The notes: generated by a model not told the origin, from the letters alone. 64,000 nucleotides of DNA from Paracoccaceae bacterium (GCA_027489355.1 JAIXZY010000071.1:1-64000), one strand, 5' to 3'. Shown: positions 26,482 to 34,617, counted from the stretch's first letter. Numbers and translations are program-made.

Positions 26482-27780
26482 TCAAACGACCGCAGTCTCC
26501 CCCGCCTTCGCCGCGCCACCCGGAAGCTCCGCCCTGATCGCAGCCAGGCTTCCCGGCCGGTAGAGGGCAGTTCCGCTCCCGCCCCCCTGAGCCGTCCACC
26601 GATGCAGAACCGAAGGATGAAGCTCTCGCACCGATGCAGGACCGGCGCGATCCTTCGGGAACCGCCGCGTCAACCACTCAGCCAGTCCCCGCGGCAGGAC
26701 GGTTGAATTGCGCAGCGGACCCAGCGGATTCTCGGCCGCCTGGATCGCTGTGACCCGAAGCGGGTCAAACGCCAGCCCGGCTTGCCCGGCGCCTTCGATC
26801 AACCAGTGCAGCGCGATGTTCGACAGATCGACGATGTCTCCACCGCCCCCGACCGACCCATGATCCCCCGCGAAGAACAGTTCCTGGTAGGGCTCTGATA
26901 CCGGATCCGGCGATTCAGCGTTTAGCTCGGCCACGTTTGTCCAGCGTGTCGGCTCGAAGGACCGGCGGCGCTCATCCAGGGCCACGGCATGCCGCGCGGA
27001 TTTGACGAGGCTGGAGCGGTTGGCATCGTGAAACCGGTACCGTCGCTTGGCGAGTTCACCCAGGAGCGGGATATGCGCCGGCACGCCAAGGGCACCGACC
27101 GAGTCCCAGACCCCGAGAAATGCCACCCGCAAGAGGGGCGCCTCGGCAAGATTGTGTTGCCTGCGCCAGTCAGCCTCCTTCATGCTGGTGACAACCCGTG
27201 GCGAAAGCTCCGCCCGGAAGGCGTGGCTCGCTTCGCTGTTCGGGTGGGTATGTTCCGGGTCGTCCAGCGTGCGGTACCGCCGGATCGCTTCGGGAATCCG
27301 ATCCAGCGCGTCGCGGTTGACGATGCCTGTCGAGCGGATGAGCCCGGTAAGCGATCGCGCGGTGTAGGCGCCCCGTGAAAAGCCGAAAATGTAGATCTCG
27401 TCGCCGGGCTCATACAGGAACACGAGGTGGCGATAGGCTTCCTCGATGTTCTCAAGTAGGCCCCAGCCGAACGCACCGCCAAGAAGAGCGTCCAGCTTGC
27501 GCGAAAATTTCGTCACCCCTTCACCGGTGCCGACGCCTTGAATGTAGATCGGAACCTGCACGACCCCGTCTGAGTCCAGCGGCAACAGGGCCTGCGCGAG
27601 CTTCACAATATTGGTCGGCGTCCAACTGTCGGACCGGTTCCAAGTCCCGTCGCAGAGAATGACTATACGCTTCCATCCTGGATGCTCCTCGCGCTTGTCG
27701 ATTGCGCTACTTCTCGCGCACCGTGGTGTGCTGGTTGGCCCTGCCCCGGCTCGCCGTGACGAACCTTCCTGTGATGGCAC
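26482..27780 (-). CDS. DUF2235 alpha/beta hydrolase (Tle-type phospholipase-like)
   Basis: Up to 432 residues. The conserved domain starts at 'KRIVILCDGTWNRSD' and includes the nucleophile elbow GFSRGAYTAR (GxSxG), 'FLGVWDSVGALG' and 'FFAGDHGSVGGG', the standard DUF2235 landmarks of an uncharacterised serine-hydrolase family that also contains type VI phospholipase effectors. No type VI genes are nearby. The only in-frame standard start is GTG 27,780, which makes the first ~25 residues overlap the convincing gene at 27,707-27,922 on the same strand in another frame; no ATG, GTG or TTG lies between 27,707 and the domain. The true start is therefore doubtful, and a rare start codon is possible. 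Confidence 0.8.
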   Translation of the reverse strand: MPSQEGSSRRAGAGPTSTPRCARSSAIDKREEHPGWKRIVILCDGTWNRSDSWTPTNIVKLAQALLPLDSDGVVQVPIYIQGVGTGEGVTKFSRKLDALLGGAFGWGLLENIEEAYRHLVFLYEPGDEIYIFGFSRGAYTARSLTGLIRSTGIVNRDALDRIPEAIRRYRTLDDPEHTHPNSEASHAFRAELSPRVVTSMKEADWRRQHNLAEAPLLRVAFLGVWDSVGALGVPAHIPLLGELAKRRYRFHDANRSSLVKSARHAVALDERRRSFEPTRWTNVAELNAESPDPVSEPYQELFFAGDHGSVGGGGDIVDLSNIALHWLIEGAGQAGLAFDPLRVTAIQAAENPLGPLRNSTVLPRGLAEWLTRRFPKDRAGPASVRELHPSVLHRWTAQGGGSGTALYRPGSLAAIRAELPGGAAKAGETAVV

Positions 27781-27922
27781 TCCGGTACTGTCCGCCGGTC
27801 GATCCGCTGCGACCCGGGCTCTCCTTCACGGTCGTCTTCGGGTGCGATGCACCGTATGCCTTCGTCACGTACCGACCGGACTTTGCGCTCCGGTAGCTTC
27901 CACCTTTACCACCAGTTGCCAT
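27707..27922 (-). CDS. Small basic protein with internally duplicated YRSA-motif
   Basis: 71 residues with a perfect ribosome site GGAGGTAAAG just before ATG 27,922. The protein is Lys/Arg/Ser/Thr/Gly-rich and is made of two copies of one motif: YRSAKSGRYVTKAYGASHPK-TTVKE and YRSAITGRFVTASRGRANQ-HTTVRE. Small proteins with one such 'YRSA.TGRFVT...PKTTV.E' unit are widespread and uncharacterised in proteobacteria, sometimes next to DNA-related genes. No membrane segment. It is divergently transcribed from the XRE/ImmA pair, and its stop overlaps the region where the DUF2235 gene must begin. Confidence 0.75.
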   Translation of the reverse strand: MATGGKGGSYRSAKSGRYVTKAYGASHPKTTVKESPGRSGSTGGQYRSAITGRFVTASRGRANQHTTVREK

Positions 27923-27961
27923 CTTTACCTCCTTTACGACTTCGAAACGACGTTGCTATAC

Positions 27962-28013
27962 TGCAAGTGTCGAGGCAGAGATAAGAGATCTCCATGAAAA
28001 TTGCAAGTATCGA
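27962..28013. promoter_or_regulatory. Direct repeat TGCAAGTnTCGA, candidate operator of XRE regulator
   Basis: TGCAAGTGTCGA at 27,962-27,973 and TGCAAGTATCGA at 28,002-28,013 are spaced 40 bp apart, about four helical turns. The second copy ends 5 bases before the XRE start codon, and the pair lies between two divergent genes. This placement suits autoregulation by the XRE protein. Confidence 0.45.
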
Positions 28014-28018
28014 ACACA

Positions 28019-28375
28019 ATGCCTAACGTGCAATTTGATGGCGATGCATTCTACGCCGCACTCGATGCGGTTCGAGAGGAGCGGAAGCTCACCTGGCGCA
28101 AGGTGGCAGAGCAATCCGGCGTCAGCGCATCTTCCCTCACACGGATCTCGCAAGGAAAGCGGCCTGACGTAGATGGCCTTGCATCCCTGTGTGCTTGGGC
28201 AGGCCTAAGTGCAGACAACTTCATGCAGGCATCCGACGGACAGCTGAACACGGAAGCCAGTCCGCTGACAAAGGCACTCATGCTTTTTCGGGCTGATCCA
28301 AACCTGAAGAAGGAGCAGGCCGACGCCCTGGAGCGGATCATCCAGTCCGCCTATGAGGGTTTGCGGAGTGCCTGA
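28019..28375 (+). CDS. XRE-family DNA-binding regulator
   Basis: 118 residues from ATG 28,019; a TTG at 28,001 in frame is an alternative. An HTH_3-type helix-turn-helix is visible: 'LTWRKVAEQSGVSASSLTRI' followed by SQGKRPDVDGLASLCAWAG. The C-terminal ~45 residues are helical. Its stop overlaps the start of the metallopeptidase gene by 1 nt (TGATG). This is the ImmR/ImmA-type arrangement, where the regulator represses and the peptidase cleaves it, or a toxin-antitoxin variant. No ribosome site is obvious. Confidence 0.85.
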   Translation: MPNVQFDGDAFYAALDAVREERKLTWRKVAEQSGVSASSLTRISQGKRPDVDGLASLCAWAGLSADNFMQASDGQLNTEASPLTKALMLFRADPNLKKEQADALERIIQSAYEGLRSA

Positions 28376-28923
28376 TGGGCTTGCGACGCGGTTTCAAGGC
28401 TGAGGCAGAGTGGTATGCCGAAAACGTGCGCGAGGAACTTTCGCTGCGCGCTTGGGACCCAGTCTGCCCTCGAAAGATCGCTGAGCTTCTAAACCACCAA
28501 GTGATCGACTTGTCGGCATTCGAGGCGACGCACTTGCAAGATGTTGGCATACTTAGGCAATGCACGGGACCGAAGGGCTTTTCTGCGGTAACCCTCCACA
28601 AAGGAGAATTCCGGCTGATTGTGCTTAATGATGGCCACTCAGCTGTGCGTCAGGCAGCTGACATTGCGCATGAGCTCGCGCACGCACTCCTTCATCACAA
28701 GCCCCTTCCGCTTGACAATGGCACCGGGGTACGAGCGTTCAATGCCGATGACGAAGAAGAAGCAAAGTGGTTGGGCCCAACGCTGCTTGTGCCAAGGCCC
28801 GCCGCTGTCGGGATCGCGCGACGAGGCGATTCGGATCAAGAAGCCGCGAGAAGGTTTGGCGTAAGTGTAGATTTGATGCGGTTGCGACTGAACGCAACGG
28901 GGGCCCGGAAGCGGGTGCGGTAA
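28375..28923 (+). CDS. ImmA/IrrE-family metallo-endopeptidase
   Basis: 182 residues. The zinc motif HELAH (in 'ADIAHELAHALLHH') sits near residue 100, with a downstream acidic segment 'NADDEEEAKWLGPTLLVP', the standard third-ligand region of the COG2856/IrrE family. Coupled to the XRE gene in front. In ICEBs1 and related elements ImmA degrades the XRE repressor after DNA damage; here the two may control the island or form a stress switch. The C-terminus 'RFGVSVDLMRLRLNATGARK' is the usual helix-turn-helix-like tail. Confidence 0.88.
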   Translation: MGLRRGFKAEAEWYAENVREELSLRAWDPVCPRKIAELLNHQVIDLSAFEATHLQDVGILRQCTGPKGFSAVTLHKGEFRLIVLNDGHSAVRQAADIAHELAHALLHHKPLPLDNGTGVRAFNADDEEEAKWLGPTLLVPRPAAVGIARRGDSDQEAARRFGVSVDLMRLRLNATGARKRVR

Positions 28924-29211
28924 GCAGTCCTAGGCTCGACAAGTCTGGTGCCGTTCGCTACCGGCCCATAGCAGCCGGTCGGCCCGGCCGGGTCGCCGCC
29001 GTGAAGCTACTCAAGACCGGACATTCAGGCTTGCCGCAGCAAGGTTGGCTGGCGAATGTCAGCGATGCGGACGAAGTGTGAATTCGCTGCGGCTGTGCCA
29101 AAGTCAGCTTTGAAGTAGCGACCGTGTCAAAAATGGTCGTTACTGCGGTGGCAAGACACCCGGCTAAATCCCAACGTCGATAAGGGGTGGAGTGCCGGAG
29201 GGGGCAGACCC

Positions 29212-29817
29212 CTAGGCTGGGAGTTTTGAGGGATACACTGGAAACAGGCGACGGAGCATTTCCAAAGCTCTGTCGGCCCGCTGGCGGGCTTCGACTGCGT
29301 CAGGAGGTGGCATCCGGCCAATCACGCGGCGGATCTGCAGATCACCCAGCAGTAACCCCAAGTAGACCTCGGTCACTTGCGCCGGGTCCTCACTTTCAAT
29401 TGCCCGTGCGAACAGATCGGTCAACTGCGGCGCAATAGAGCCGCGCCCTACTTCGGCAATGATCCGGCCGAGATCGCCGCTGGGGTCGGCCGCCGCCGCC
29501 CGGTTCAGGGCAACAACTTCCTCGCTGGTTAGAACCGCGATCAGTTGGGGGCCGAACTCTTGCACGGCGGCAAGCGGATCGCGGAATGCGGCGGCCGACA
29601 TGACCAGCTCGTCACGCAGTTCCTCGATATTGGCCTGCACCATCGCGCGGAACAAGCCTGGCTTGTCGCCATACCATTTGTAGAGCGTTTCAAGCGAGGC
29701 ACCGGCTGCCTTGGCTACAGAGGCCATCGTTGTCGCTGCATAACCATGCTGGACAAGCAGCGCCAGCGTAGCCCGTTGGATCTCTTTCTGCCGAGTTTTC
29801 CGTGTTTCCTGCCGCAT
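29212..29817 (-). CDS. TetR-family transcriptional regulator
   Basis: 201 residues. N-terminal HTH: 'ATLALLVQHGYAATTMASVA' and 'KAAGASLETLYKWYGDKPGL', then a TetR/AcrR C-terminal ligand domain. It is divergently transcribed from the membrane-protein/LysE operon that starts at 29,929. The gap between them contains palindromes suited to TetR binding (see 29,855-29,896), so it probably represses that operon and itself. Confidence 0.9.
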   Translation of the reverse strand: MRQETRKTRQKEIQRATLALLVQHGYAATTMASVAKAAGASLETLYKWYGDKPGLFRAMVQANIEELRDELVMSAAAFRDPLAAVQEFGPQLIAVLTSEEVVALNRAAAADPSGDLGRIIAEVGRGSIAPQLTDLFARAIESEDPAQVTEVYLGLLLGDLQIRRVIGRMPPPDAVEARQRADRALEMLRRLFPVYPSKLPA

Positions 29818-29854
29818 GCACCTTCGCTCCTGAACAGTCGCGTTGACAGGATCA

Positions 29855-29896
29855 GTAATTGCAATTACGGATCATCGCAACCGTAATACAAGTTAC
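29855..29896. promoter_or_regulatory. Two TetR-type operator candidates
   Basis: GTAATTGCAATTAC at 29,855-29,868 is a perfect 14-bp palindrome. GTAATACAAGTTAC at 29,883-29,896 shares both half-site ends GTAA...TTAC. They are 28 bp apart between the divergent TetR gene and its putative target operon. A TTGACA box at 29,843-29,848 lies just upstream. Confidence 0.6.
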
Positions 29897-29928
29897 ACTT
29901 ACCGCCATCCTAACCCGGAGGGTCCATC

Positions 29929-30297
29929 TTGTCCGAATCCCGTTCGATTACCGCCGCGCTGAGCGCGCTGATCATCCTTCAGTTGGTCATGCTGGGAGCG
30001 CTTTACGCCCAGGTGCCACCGCATCCGCCCGCGACGATTCCGCTTTTCGCGATAGCGCCGTTCCTGGCCGTGGCGCTTGCGACCGCAGCCGCAGCGTTGA
30101 TTGTCGGCCCCGTGGCAGGCCGGACGGGCAGGGCGCTCAGCCTTCTAGCCGGGCTGATGGCCCTTCTGTCCTTTGGCCCCCAGAAGTATCTGGACCCGCA
30201 GTTTCCTCTGATCTGGCCCGCCGTACTTGCGGCACAGGTCGCCGTCATCGCGGTTTTCGTTGGGGTGCTGTTCCGGCAGGGACAGCGTTCGGCATGA
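29929..30297 (+). CDS. Four-helix membrane protein of unknown function
   Basis: 122 residues from a TTG start at 29,929, chosen because GGAGG lies at the correct distance upstream. Four hydrophobic segments are visible (ALSALIILQLVMLGALYAQV; APFLAVALATAAAALIVGPV; LSLLAGLMALLSFG; WPAVLAAQVAVIAVFVGVLF). It is the first gene of the TetR-controlled operon and overlaps the next by 4 nt. I do not recognise a family. Confidence 0.7.
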   Translation: MSESRSITAALSALIILQLVMLGALYAQVPPHPPATIPLFAIAPFLAVALATAAAALIVGPVAGRTGRALSLLAGLMALLSFGPQKYLDPQFPLIWPAVLAAQVAVIAVFVGVLFRQGQRSA

Positions 30298-30824
30298 TGA
30301 GGTCGTTTGCGCTGGCTGGGGCACCGGCATTGCTCATCCTGCTGCCGCTGATATCAGTCGGCTTCAGCGGCGCCTGTTTCGGCTTTTTCTTTGCCTGGCA
30401 GAGCTCGACCCTGCGCGGTCTGGACATGATCGACCCGGCAACTGCCATCGAGGCCATGCAGGCGATGAACGCCTCTGTCCGCAATCCGCTTTTCGGCACG
30501 GTCTACTTTGGAACGCCTCTTGTTCTGGCACTGTCGATGGTCGCGATGGCGGTTCTGCGGGCAAGGGTAGCCGCCGTGGTGCTGGGCCTCGCACTTGTCT
30601 TGCATATGGTCGGGGTCTTTGGGGTCACTGCCACCATCAATGTTCCCACGAATCAGGAACTTGCTGCAGTCGATGCTCAAGCGCCGGGTGCCGATACGAT
30701 TTGGCAGGCCTTTTCCACGCGTTGGCAGTCGGCCAACCTGATAAGAATGATCGCTGCCGGAGTCTCCCTGATGCTGGTGGCCGCGACACTTACCCCAACC
30801 GTCCGAAACCGGAGACGATCATGA
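30294..30824 (+). CDS. DUF1772-like membrane protein
   Basis: 176 residues from ATG 30,294 (ATG 30,297 also possible), with four membrane helices. 'AMQAMNASVRNPLF', 'TFG/YFGTPLVLAL' and 'ATINVPTNQELAAVD' followed by 'WQAFSTRWQSANLIRMIAA' match the anthrone-oxygenase-like DUF1772 pattern, where a conserved N..N and W..W-N-R region is typical. Many members sit beside TetR regulators. It overlaps both neighbours by 4 nt. Confidence 0.7.
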   Translation: MMRSFALAGAPALLILLPLISVGFSGACFGFFFAWQSSTLRGLDMIDPATAIEAMQAMNASVRNPLFGTVYFGTPLVLALSMVAMAVLRARVAAVVLGLALVLHMVGVFGVTATINVPTNQELAAVDAQAPGADTIWQAFSTRWQSANLIRMIAAGVSLMLVAATLTPTVRNRRRS

Positions 30825-31444
30825 GCATTGTTCTGCTGACCTTTGTGCTTGCGACCCTGCTGACCGTCGCCACGCCGGGGCCGACCTCCCTTCTGGCTTT
30901 CTCTAACGGTGCGCGCCACGGGTTGCGTGATGCCGGTTTCGGGATCGCGGGCGCGGTGCTTTCGGACCTGGTTCTGATCGCCGCTGTCTCGGCCGGTCTG
31001 GGAGTTCTGCTATCTACCTCGCAGCCACTGTTCTCAGCCGTGAAATGGCTGGGGGTGGCCTATCTGGCCTATATCGGTCTAAGGCTTCTTCTCAGCAAAG
31101 CTGCCCCCGCAGCAACGGCGACCATCGTCCATGTCACGGAAAGACGCCGCCTCTTCTCGCGCAGCTTCCTTGTCGCCGTGACCAATCCCAAGGGCTACCT
31201 GTTCTTCACGGCGTTGCTCCCCCAGTTCATTGACCCCACAACGCCCGTCCTGCCGCAATACCTACTTCTGGCGGTGATTTTCTCACTGATCGACCTGGTG
31301 GTTCTGCTGGCCTATGCGGCCGCAGGCAAGCGATGCGCGGGACGCTTTGGCTCGAAGCTGATCGCCCGGATGGATCGGCTTTGCGGGGGCGTCTTCCTGG
31401 CGCTGGCGGGTGGCCTGGCCATGCTTCGGCGCGCGGGGGCATGA
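30821..31444 (+). CDS. LysE/RhtB-family amino-acid exporter
   Basis: 207 residues from ATG 30,821, overlapping the previous stop by 4 nt. The N-terminal signature TPGPTSLLAFSNGARHG, the second conserved stretch WLGVAYLAYIGLRLL and 'AVTNPKGYLFFTALLPQFI' are those of the RhtB/LysE superfamily. Six hydrophobic segments. It would export an amino acid or derivative under control of the divergent TetR regulator; the substrate cannot be told. Confidence 0.9.
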   Translation: MSIVLLTFVLATLLTVATPGPTSLLAFSNGARHGLRDAGFGIAGAVLSDLVLIAAVSAGLGVLLSTSQPLFSAVKWLGVAYLAYIGLRLLLSKAAPAATATIVHVTERRRLFSRSFLVAVTNPKGYLFFTALLPQFIDPTTPVLPQYLLLAVIFSLIDLVVLLAYAAAGKRCAGRFGSKLIARMDRLCGGVFLALAGGLAMLRRAGA

Positions 31445-31746
31445 CGATGCTGCGCCATGTCGTGTTCTTTTCCGCCCGCAACCGAGAGGATGTCGAGCGG
31501 CTTTACGAAGGCTTGCTTCTGTTGACGCAAATTCCCCATGGCCGCGTGGAGATCGGGCACAATCTGGCGCTCGACCCCCTGTCGGTCCCCGTCGATCTGG
31601 TCGTTTATGGTGAGTTCGCGGATGAAGCCGAATTGGCCCGCTACAAGGCGCATCCGACCTATACCGCCTCGATTGCCATCGCCCGCCCCTTGCGCGAGAT
31701 GCGGGTTGTGGCAGATTTCCGCGCGGGTCTTGCAGGGGGTGCCTGA
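31441..31746 (+). CDS. Dabb (stress-responsive A/B barrel) protein
   Basis: 101 residues from ATG 31,441, 4-nt overlap with the LysE gene. The start MTMLRHVVFFSARNRED and 'VVYGEFADEAELARYKAHPT' are typical of the dimeric alpha/beta-barrel Dabb domain (a ferredoxin-like fold often involved in stress or small-molecule chemistry). No catalytic residue can be assigned. Confidence 0.85.
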   Translation: MTMLRHVVFFSARNREDVERLYEGLLLLTQIPHGRVEIGHNLALDPLSVPVDLVVYGEFADEAELARYKAHPTYTASIAIARPLREMRVVADFRAGLAGGA

Positions 31747-32379
31747 GTGACGATCTACCGTGTTGATGTTTCCCTCGTGGCCGCGCACCGCATCGGGGCG
31801 CATATCTGGCCCCCGGATGGCAAGGATCCCGGTGACGAGGACGCGGAGATGTTCTTCTTCGCGCCCAGCCTCAATGGCGCGCGCGCCTTGAATGTGACGG
31901 AGGTGTCACTGTTGCAGCGCAGCCGGATCGAGCTGATGCAAAAACCCGCGCGGCCGCTGCACAGCGCGGGCATCCACAGGAATCTGATGATCGTCAGCAC
32001 CGAATTCGCCGCCCTGGCCGAGGCGATGGCGCCGGGCCGGCATCAATTCGTGCCGCTGTCGGATGTCTGGTTCTACAAAGCCAAGGAGCCCTCGCCCGGG
32101 CGTTATCTGGCCGCGCTGGTCATGGATTACGCATCAACGGTCGATCTGGAAAAGTCGAACATCGTGCGCCAATTCTTACCGCATCTGCAAAAGACGGCGG
32201 TTCGACTGTCTGCAATCTATCCCGTTCAAAGAGTCGTGCGCACTGACACGGCCTTGGGGCGTAGCCTCTGGGCCGATGAGGTGACCGGAGCCATCTTCTG
32301 CACCGAGGATTTCCATAAGCAAGCCAAGGCCTTGGGTGGCACACTGGGATTGGCCTTCGGGGAATGCACTGGGAAATGA
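31747..32379 (+). CDS. Imm11/DUF1629-like protein
   Basis: 210 residues from a GTG start directly after the previous stop. The middle contains 'LMIVSTEFAALAEAMAPGRH-QFVPL', which resembles the Imm11 (DUF1629) pattern 'VSERF...LE..PG.HQF.PV'. Members of that family occur as immunity proteins of polymorphic toxins, but many are orphans. No toxin gene is adjacent, although the two Rhs genes lie in the same island. Family call is by eye and moderate. Confidence 0.55.
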   Translation: MTIYRVDVSLVAAHRIGAHIWPPDGKDPGDEDAEMFFFAPSLNGARALNVTEVSLLQRSRIELMQKPARPLHSAGIHRNLMIVSTEFAALAEAMAPGRHQFVPLSDVWFYKAKEPSPGRYLAALVMDYASTVDLEKSNIVRQFLPHLQKTAVRLSAIYPVQRVVRTDTALGRSLWADEVTGAIFCTEDFHKQAKALGGTLGLAFGECTGK

Positions 32380-32750
32380 CACGAGGCGCCAAGAGAAGCA
32401 CGACCACAGACAGGGACACATCGCGCCCACGGATGCTGCCCCGTCTGTCGGGGGTTCTGGCTGGCTGCGGCGCCGCCGTGATCCTTGGGGTTTTTTCTAT
32501 GGTGGTGGCGGATGCTCTGGTATCGCCCGAGGGGGCGGCGGCGGCGCCAGGCGCTCCGTCCGGCCTGCTGAGGGGGCTGGTGTTTTTGTTCAGCACCGCG
32601 TTTTTGCCGGGGCTCGCCGCTGTTCTGCTTTATCCCGTGACGTTGCATCGTCGGCGAAGTGGCCTGACAGCGGCTGTAGGGCTTGAGATATTCATCATCT
32701 TCGCCGCTGGCTTCACACTTTGGATGGGCTTCGGGCTGGCGGTTATGTGA
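32376..32750 (+). CDS. Hypothetical membrane protein, three helices
   Basis: 124 residues from ATG 32,376, 4-nt overlap with the previous gene (ATG 32,364 in frame is also possible). Basic N-terminus, then hydrophobic segments LSGVLAGCGAAVILGVFSMV, LLRGLVFLFSTAFLPGLAAV and AVGLEIFIIFAAGFTLWMGF. Function unknown. Coupling suggests cotranscription with the Imm11-like gene. Confidence 0.6.
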   Translation: MTRGAKRSTTTDRDTSRPRMLPRLSGVLAGCGAAVILGVFSMVVADALVSPEGAAAAPGAPSGLLRGLVFLFSTAFLPGLAAVLLYPVTLHRRRSGLTAAVGLEIFIIFAAGFTLWMGFGLAVM

Positions 32751-32770
32751 AGACGGCTTTGGGAACGATC

Positions 32771-33586
32771 ATGTCAAGATCACCACAGCGCAACGTATTG
32801 TCGGGCCATCAGAGCGTTCGCCGCGCCCGATCCAGGCGATTGCGGATACTGGCTATTCCTATTTTCTTGATCGCTGCGGTGCTGCTGCTCTCTTCTGCCG
32901 CGCAGGCGAAGAAGGTGCTTTATTCGAAGATCCTGATCCCGGCCGAAACCATATTGCCGCAATGTGCGGATCTGCCAGCCGGGAGCTGCGCCTATCCGCT
33001 GTTCATCGGGGCACACTCGCCGCAAATTAAGGGGCATCCGGGGGAGGGTTTGCCCTCGGCGCTGAGCATTCTGCCCGGTGCGCGCTTCAATACGGCGTTC
33101 TCCTTTTCCCTGAGCGACCCAGACCTGTGCCAGCTAGAGACATTGGCGGGCGATCTGTCGCGGGCTGCGGACTGGGTCGGTCAACAGGCGACCGGAACGG
33201 CCTGGCTGCAGCGCGTCGAGGGGGCAGCCAAGGCTTGCCAGGCCCATTATTCCCCGAGCATCAGGATGGGTGCAAATCTGGATCTGATCTGGCTCAGGGA
33301 TGATCTCGGAGTGACTATCGTGGGATGGCGGTGGTGCTCCACGAGCGCCGACGAGGAGAAAAGCTGCCAGTTACACCTGACGCCCAGGCGGCGGGGCTGT
33401 GGCGTACACGATGGGCTAGAAATTACCGTGTCGGGCATCTTGCCGCGCGCCAGCGAGGTGCTGCTTGGCGACCTCGCAGCCGGCGTTACGCGGCTGGCGG
33501 CCAATCTTCGTATTCCCGTTGCGCTGGGGCATTGCCTCACCGATGGCCAGTTTGTCGATGTTGCAGGTTTCATCCCGGATCATTGA
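32771..33586 (+). CDS. Hypothetical exported or membrane-anchored protein
   Basis: 271 residues from ATG 32,771; a GTG at 32,747 that overlaps the previous stop is an alternative start. A basic stretch RRARSRRLR precedes one hydrophobic helix (ILAIPIFLIAAVLLLSSAA) ending AQA, so it is a signal peptide or anchor. The exported part contains about nine Cys residues, which suits the periplasm. I recognise no family. Last gene of the run that began at 29,929. Confidence 0.6.
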   Translation: MSRSPQRNVLSGHQSVRRARSRRLRILAIPIFLIAAVLLLSSAAQAKKVLYSKILIPAETILPQCADLPAGSCAYPLFIGAHSPQIKGHPGEGLPSALSILPGARFNTAFSFSLSDPDLCQLETLAGDLSRAADWVGQQATGTAWLQRVEGAAKACQAHYSPSIRMGANLDLIWLRDDLGVTIVGWRWCSTSADEEKSCQLHLTPRRRGCGVHDGLEITVSGILPRASEVLLGDLAAGVTRLAANLRIPVALGHCLTDGQFVDVAGFIPDH

Positions 33587-33976
33587 GATTGCCGCAAGAG
33601 AGGTCATTTCTTGCGGGTCCTGTCCTCTGATTCGCGGTGACGGCTGCGAAGTTGACGGAAACGGTAGTTTTTCACAGGTGACTGCATAATGCTGAGATCG
33701 CAGAAAATTCTGTGCCACAAGCCCTTGGCGAAACCAGCTTTGTTTCTGTTACGTTTCTGGCCCGTTTCGGGAAAGCCGACATTCGGGTGACTCGCAGCAT
33801 TCGGCAAATTGGGCTCCTTGCTGACCGCCGCAGCGCGGCGCCGACCCTTTACCCTATTGCCAAGAAGACCGGCGTGCTCGGCCCGGCGGTCAGCGACGAC
33901 GGCGTTGCTCGGTGGTATCATGTCCGGCGTCGGCAATGCCGAAGAAGGGTGGGCCAGGTGGATAGGAGGGTTTCCT
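33587..33976. other. 390-bp gap before integrase gene
   Basis: No gene is supported on either strand. The stretch changes from moderate to GC-rich sequence near 33,830, with GCAGCGCGGCGCCG. It may be the joint of a previously inserted element, since a small recombinase gene follows. A ribosome site GGAGGG at 33,965-33,970 serves that gene. Confidence 0.5.
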
Positions 33977-34609
33977 ATGTCATCTGATCTTCTTCCTGCC
34001 CTTCGCGCGCCTCGTACCGCGTGGAACAAGGGGCGCATCATTGGCCAGAAACGTCCGCTGCAGCCCAAGCATGTGTGGTCGATCAGGGTCCGCCTTGAGT
34101 TGGCGGGCAACAAGCGCGATCTTGCGTTGTTCAACTTGGCTGTCGACAGCAAACTCCGGGGCTGCGACCTGGTCTGTCTCCGGGTGCGCGACGTCTTCGT
34201 GGCAGGCCGCGTCAAGGAGCGCGCTTCGATGACGCAAAGCAAAACCGGACAGCCCGTAAAGTTCGAGATCACAGAGACCACCCGGCTATCGCTCGATCGG
34301 TGGATTGCCGATCCCGAGATGCTTGGCGTGGAATTTCTTTGGCCTAGTCGGCTCCACGGTAGCCCGCACCTGTCGACGCGGCAGTATGCGCGCATCCTTC
34401 GACGCTGGGTAATGTCGATCGGCTTGGAGCCAAGTGCCTACGGTACGCATTCGATGCGAAGGACCAAGGTGGCACAGATCTATAAAAAGACAGGAAACCT
34501 GCGTGCTGTTCAGTTGCTGCTGGGGCATACGAAGATGGACAGCACGGTGCGCTATCTTGGTGTCGACATCGAGGACGCCCTGACCCTGTCCGAAGAAATT
34601 GACATCTAG
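33977..34609 (+). CDS. Minimal tyrosine recombinase (catalytic domain only)
   Basis: 210 residues from ATG 33,977 with GGAGGG upstream; the frame is open to 33,809 but that part lacks a start signal. Catalytic pieces are visible: 'DSKLRGCDLVCLRVRDV' (first Arg region), THSMRRT (HxxR), LLLGHTKMDSTVRYL (His/Trp region with final Tyr). The N-terminal core-binding domain is very short compared with phage integrases (usually 350-400 residues). Such short integrases are common and scattered in alphaproteobacterial genomes. It may be a cassette-like or solo recombinase. Confidence 0.85.
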   Translation: MSSDLLPALRAPRTAWNKGRIIGQKRPLQPKHVWSIRVRLELAGNKRDLALFNLAVDSKLRGCDLVCLRVRDVFVAGRVKERASMTQSKTGQPVKFEITETTRLSLDRWIADPEMLGVEFLWPSRLHGSPHLSTRQYARILRRWVMSIGLEPSAYGTHSMRRTKVAQIYKKTGNLRAVQLLLGHTKMDSTVRYLGVDIEDALTLSEEIDI

Positions 34610-34617
34610 CCAACAGT

